NCBI GenBank assembly: GCA_029266935.1
Contig: JAQSVY010000013.1
Span: forward strand, 1-16,497
Length of the DNA: 16,497 nt
Reading direction: 5' to 3'
Source of the DNA: Burkholderiales bacterium
GTDB lineage: Bacteria; Pseudomonadota; Gammaproteobacteria; Burkholderiales; SG8-39
Positions within the stretch are counted from its first letter, which is position 1, and the number at the start of each line of letters is the position of its first letter. Shown here piece after piece: positions 13,621 to 16,497 of the stretch. A model generated the notes under the pieces. It made no database searches, was not told where the DNA came from, and saw only the letters and a list, made by a program, of their open reading frames with translations. A program made the position numbers and the translations under genes.

Positions 13621-14142
13621 CTGAAAGTTGCCTTGGGATTGATCGCCGTGCTGCTGCTCTCGGCCTGCGCGCCGCAGAGCAAAGTCGCGGTGTCGCCCCC
13701 GCCGCCGCCAGCGGTGGCGCCGGTCGCCGTCCCCGCGCCGCCTCCGCCCGTGCCGGGCGATGTCCCCGCGCCGCAGCTGCCCGTGCCGGGCGATGTGGAG
13801 GCCTACAAGGCGCGGGTGGCGAGCGAGATCTGGCTGCGCAACGCGGAGGTCTACGCCGATCCGGTGCCGGACATGCTGAAGTCGGTCGTGGTGCTCGAGA
13901 TCACCATCGACCGCGCCGGCAACCCCGTCGGCATCGCCGTCTATCGCTCGAACGGCTTCAAGCACCTCGAAACGCGCGCCCTGGAAAGCATCGCGCGCGC
14001 GGCGCCGTTTCCGGCGCCCGCGCCCGGCGTGCTGGAGGGCCCGGGCTGCGTCACCTTCCTCGAGACCTTCCTCTTCCGCGCCGACGAGCGCTTCCAGCTG
14101 CGCAGCCTAGTGATGCCGGCGCTCGCCGCGGCGCGCCGCTAA
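13621..14142 (+). CDS. Lipoprotein with proline-rich linker and TonB C-terminal-like domain
   Basis: The frame contains a signal peptide ending LLLSAC, so it is probably a lipoprotein. With CTG 13621 as start the N-terminus reads MKVALGLIAVLLLSAC (lipid-bearing Cys16, 173 residues). That supplies the usual positive charge and an AAGG-type ribosome binding site (GGAAGGGAA, 13605-13613). TTG at 13633 is a conventional alternative but gives an uncharged, shorter signal. A stop lies upstream at 13594-13596. Residues about 20-60 are rich in Pro, Ala and Val. The rest resembles the TonB C-terminal fold: YKARVASEIWLRN, VVVLEITIDRAGNPVGIAVY (about 95-114), RSNGFKHLETRAL and AAPFPAPAPG. TonB normally has a membrane anchor rather than a lipid anchor, and no exbB or exbD is present. 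It lies 24 bases after the MFS gene. Confidence 0.7.
   Translation: MKVALGLIAVLLLSACAPQSKVAVSPPPPPAVAPVAVPAPPPPVPGDVPAPQLPVPGDVEAYKARVASEIWLRNAEVYADPVPDMLKSVVVLEITIDRAGNPVGIAVYRSNGFKHLETRALESIARAAPFPAPAPGVLEGPGCVTFLETFLFRADERFQLRSLVMPALAAARR
13747..13796 (+). repeat. 33-base direct repeat in the proline-rich linker
   Basis: The 17-base unit CCCGTGCCGGGCGATGT occurs at 13747-13763 and 13780-13796, exactly 33 bases apart. It encodes PVPGDV twice, 11 residues apart. It is probably linker duplication by slippage. Confidence 0.85.
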
Positions 14143-14170
14143 GCAGCCCTCGCGGCCGCGCCCGCCAAGG

Positions 14171-15049
14171 CTAGTCCTTCAGCAGCAGCTGGATCAGCGC
14201 GGAGGTGCTGTCCCAGCGCTTGCCCCCGCGCGCCTCCAGGTGGGAGTAGAACTGGTCCACCAGCGCCGTCACCGGCAGCCGGGCGCCGTTCTTCTTCGCT
14301 TCGCCCAGGCAGATGCCGAGGTCCTTGCGCATCCATTCGATGGCGAAGCCGAAGCCCTCCGCCTTGAGATCGCTCATCGGCTTCCAGCGGTTCTCCATCT
14401 GCCAGGATTGCGCCGCGCCCTTGGAGATCACCGAGATGACCTTCTCCAGGTCGAGGTTGCTGCGTCTGGCGAAAGACAGGCCTTCGGCGAGCGCCTGGGC
14501 GAGGCCGGCTATGCAGATCTGGTTCACCATCTTGGTAAGCTGCCCCGAACCCGGCCCGCCGATCAGCGCGGCGAGTTTGGCGTAAATGTCGATCACCGGT
14601 TTCGCGTTCTCGAAGTCGGCCGGCTCGCCGCCGCACATGATGCCGAGCTGGCCGTTCTGCGCGCCGGCCTGACCCCCGGATACCGGCGCGTCGATGAACC
14701 CCACGCCGAGAGATTTCGCCTTTTCGTGGATTTCCCTCGCCGCGATCGCCGAGGCCGTCGTATGGTCGACGAGGACGGAGCCCTTCTTCATGCCGGCGAG
14801 GGCGCCATTGTCTCCGTAGACGACCGAACGCAGGTCGTCGTCGTTGCCCACGCAGATCATGACGAAATCGCAGTTTTTGGCCGCTTCGCGCGGGCTCGGG
14901 GCGGACTTGCCGCCGTACTCCTTGACCCATTGGTCCGCCTTGGCGGGCGTGCGGTTATAGACCGTGACTTCGTGACCGCCCTTCGTCAGCAGGTGGCCGG
15001 CCATTGGGTAGCCCATGACGCCGAGGCCGAGGAACGCAACTTTCGCCAT
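14171..15049 (-). CDS. NAD(P)-dependent beta-hydroxyacid dehydrogenase (HIBADH/GarR family)
   Basis: ATG 15049 is preceded by AGGAG 8 bases upstream and gives 292 residues, the normal family size; the open frame to 15097 extends past a good start. The Rossmann motif is GLGVMGYPMAGHL (8-20). The substrate-binding loop is DAPVSGGQAGAQNG (120-133, Ser124). The catalytic lysine is Lys173 in TKMVNQI, a KxxNQ form also seen in tartronate semialdehyde reductase (GarR). The all-helical C-terminal half follows. The enzyme reduces or oxidises a short 3-hydroxy acid or semialdehyde, such as tartronate or succinic semialdehyde or 3-hydroxyisobutyrate. Sequence alone does not decide which. No glyoxylate-carboligase or valine-degradation genes lie nearby. 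It converges on the TonB-like gene and diverges from recA. Confidence 0.9.
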   Translation of the reverse strand: MAKVAFLGLGVMGYPMAGHLLTKGGHEVTVYNRTPAKADQWVKEYGGKSAPSPREAAKNCDFVMICVGNDDDLRSVVYGDNGALAGMKKGSVLVDHTTASAIAAREIHEKAKSLGVGFIDAPVSGGQAGAQNGQLGIMCGGEPADFENAKPVIDIYAKLAALIGGPGSGQLTKMVNQICIAGLAQALAEGLSFARRSNLDLEKVISVISKGAAQSWQMENRWKPMSDLKAEGFGFAIEWMRKDLGICLGEAKKNGARLPVTALVDQFYSHLEARGGKRWDSTSALIQLLLKD

Positions 15050-15079
15050 CGTTCTGTCTCCTAAGGATTTTTTCGCGAG

Positions 15080-15109
15080 TTGACAGGGCTCGGTCAACCG
15101 GCCCAGAAT
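15080..15109 (+). promoter_or_regulatory. recA promoter
   Basis: A perfect -35 box TTGACA lies at 15080-15085. The best -10 is CAGAAT at 15104-15109 with an 18-base spacer (four of six matches to TATAAT). Transcription would begin near 15115, inside the LexA box. Confidence 0.6.
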
Positions 15110-15128
15110 ACTGAGCGTTTATACAGTA
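15109..15128 (+). promoter_or_regulatory. LexA (SOS) box of recA
   Basis: TACTGAGCGTTTATACAGTA is a near-palindrome with half-sites TACTG and ACAGTA. It matches the Escherichia-type consensus CTG(T)N8ACAG with one change (CTGA instead of CTGT). It overlaps the -10 and start of the recA promoter, so bound LexA would block transcription until DNA damage activates RecA. Confidence 0.85.
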
Positions 15129-15182
15129 TCCGGTGTTGGCCCAGTGCCTTTATCGCCTGCCGTAGATGCCGACAACCTAAAA

Positions 15183-15186
15183 GAGG
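15183..15186 (+). promoter_or_regulatory. Ribosome binding site deciding the recA start
   Basis: GAGG within AAAAGAGG lies seven bases before ATG 15194. This fixes the start against the open frame that extends upstream to 15080 through the promoter. Confidence 0.75.
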
Positions 15187-15193
15187 TACAGCA

Positions 15194-16258
<1,065 letters not shown>

Positions 16259-16497
16259 GCTCAAGGCGCGGGCACTAAGGCATCTCGCGCGGCGCGAGCA
16301 TTCGCGCGCCGAGCTCGAGCGCAAGCTCGCCCCGCACGCCGAAAGCGCGGGGCAGCTGCAAGCCCTGCTCGACCAGCTGGAGGAGAAGAAGCAGCTCTCC
16401 AACGAGCGCTTCGCCGAGCAGCGCGCGCATGTCCTCGCGCGCAAATTCGGCCCGGCGAGGATCCGCCACGATCTGCAGGCGAAAGGGATTTCGCCGG

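Noticed and set aside
14143..14170. Bidirectional terminator between the TonB-like gene and the dehydrogenase
   Set aside because: The 28 bases are GC-rich with an eight-base palindrome (GCGGCCGC) but no hairpin with a T run.

Overview
The window is a GC-rich, gene-dense stretch of bacterial chromosome. It is most likely from a betaproteobacterium. That placement rests on the gene order (ffh; rpsP-rimM-trmD-rplS; ribBA-ribH-nusB-thiL-pgpA-pncC; recA-recX), on the RecA and RibBA sequence types, and on an Escherichia-like LexA box at recA. I cannot place it to genus. I see no plasmid, phage, IS, CRISPR, tRNA or rRNA feature.

Layout. 1-148: the end of ffh. 159-1109: a class III nucleotide cyclase-like protein with two tandem C-terminal repeats. 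1117-4176 (minus strand): a four-gene Mla/MCE lipid-transport operon, transcribed mlaE, a degenerate MlaF-like ABC subunit, mlaD, then a TPR lipoprotein. 4177-4244: a divergent promoter region with overlapping -10 boxes. 4245-6060: rpsP-rimM-trmD-rplS. 6087-9933: riboflavin genes (ribBA, ribH), nusB, thiL, pgpA and pncC, mostly overlapping. 9954-14142: a fused Memo-AMMECR1 protein, its radical SAM partner AmrS, an MFS transporter and a TonB-C-domain lipoprotein. 14171-15049 (minus strand): a 3-hydroxyisobutyrate dehydrogenase-family reductase. 15194 to the end: recA under a LexA box, then the start of recX.

Two places look damaged. rpsP has lost about 19 codons and its frame at 4295/4296. The mlaF-mlaD junction near 2826-2833 has lost the end of one gene and the membrane helix of the next. 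rpsP is normally indispensable, so both are probably small deletions in the assembled consensus, although a real population variant cannot be excluded from sequence alone.

The most interesting biology is the AmmeMemoRadiSam locus (9954-12382), which is poorly understood and here coupled by overlap to an MFS transporter. Next come an ABC subunit that has lost essentially all nucleotide-binding motifs but keeps the ABC-ATPase framework, and the cyclase-linked tandem repeat domain. Most genes from 7609 to 13596 overlap their neighbour by 1-14 bases or lie within a few bases of it, and several starts are non-ATG (GTG, TTG and probably CTG), so translational coupling is probably widespread.
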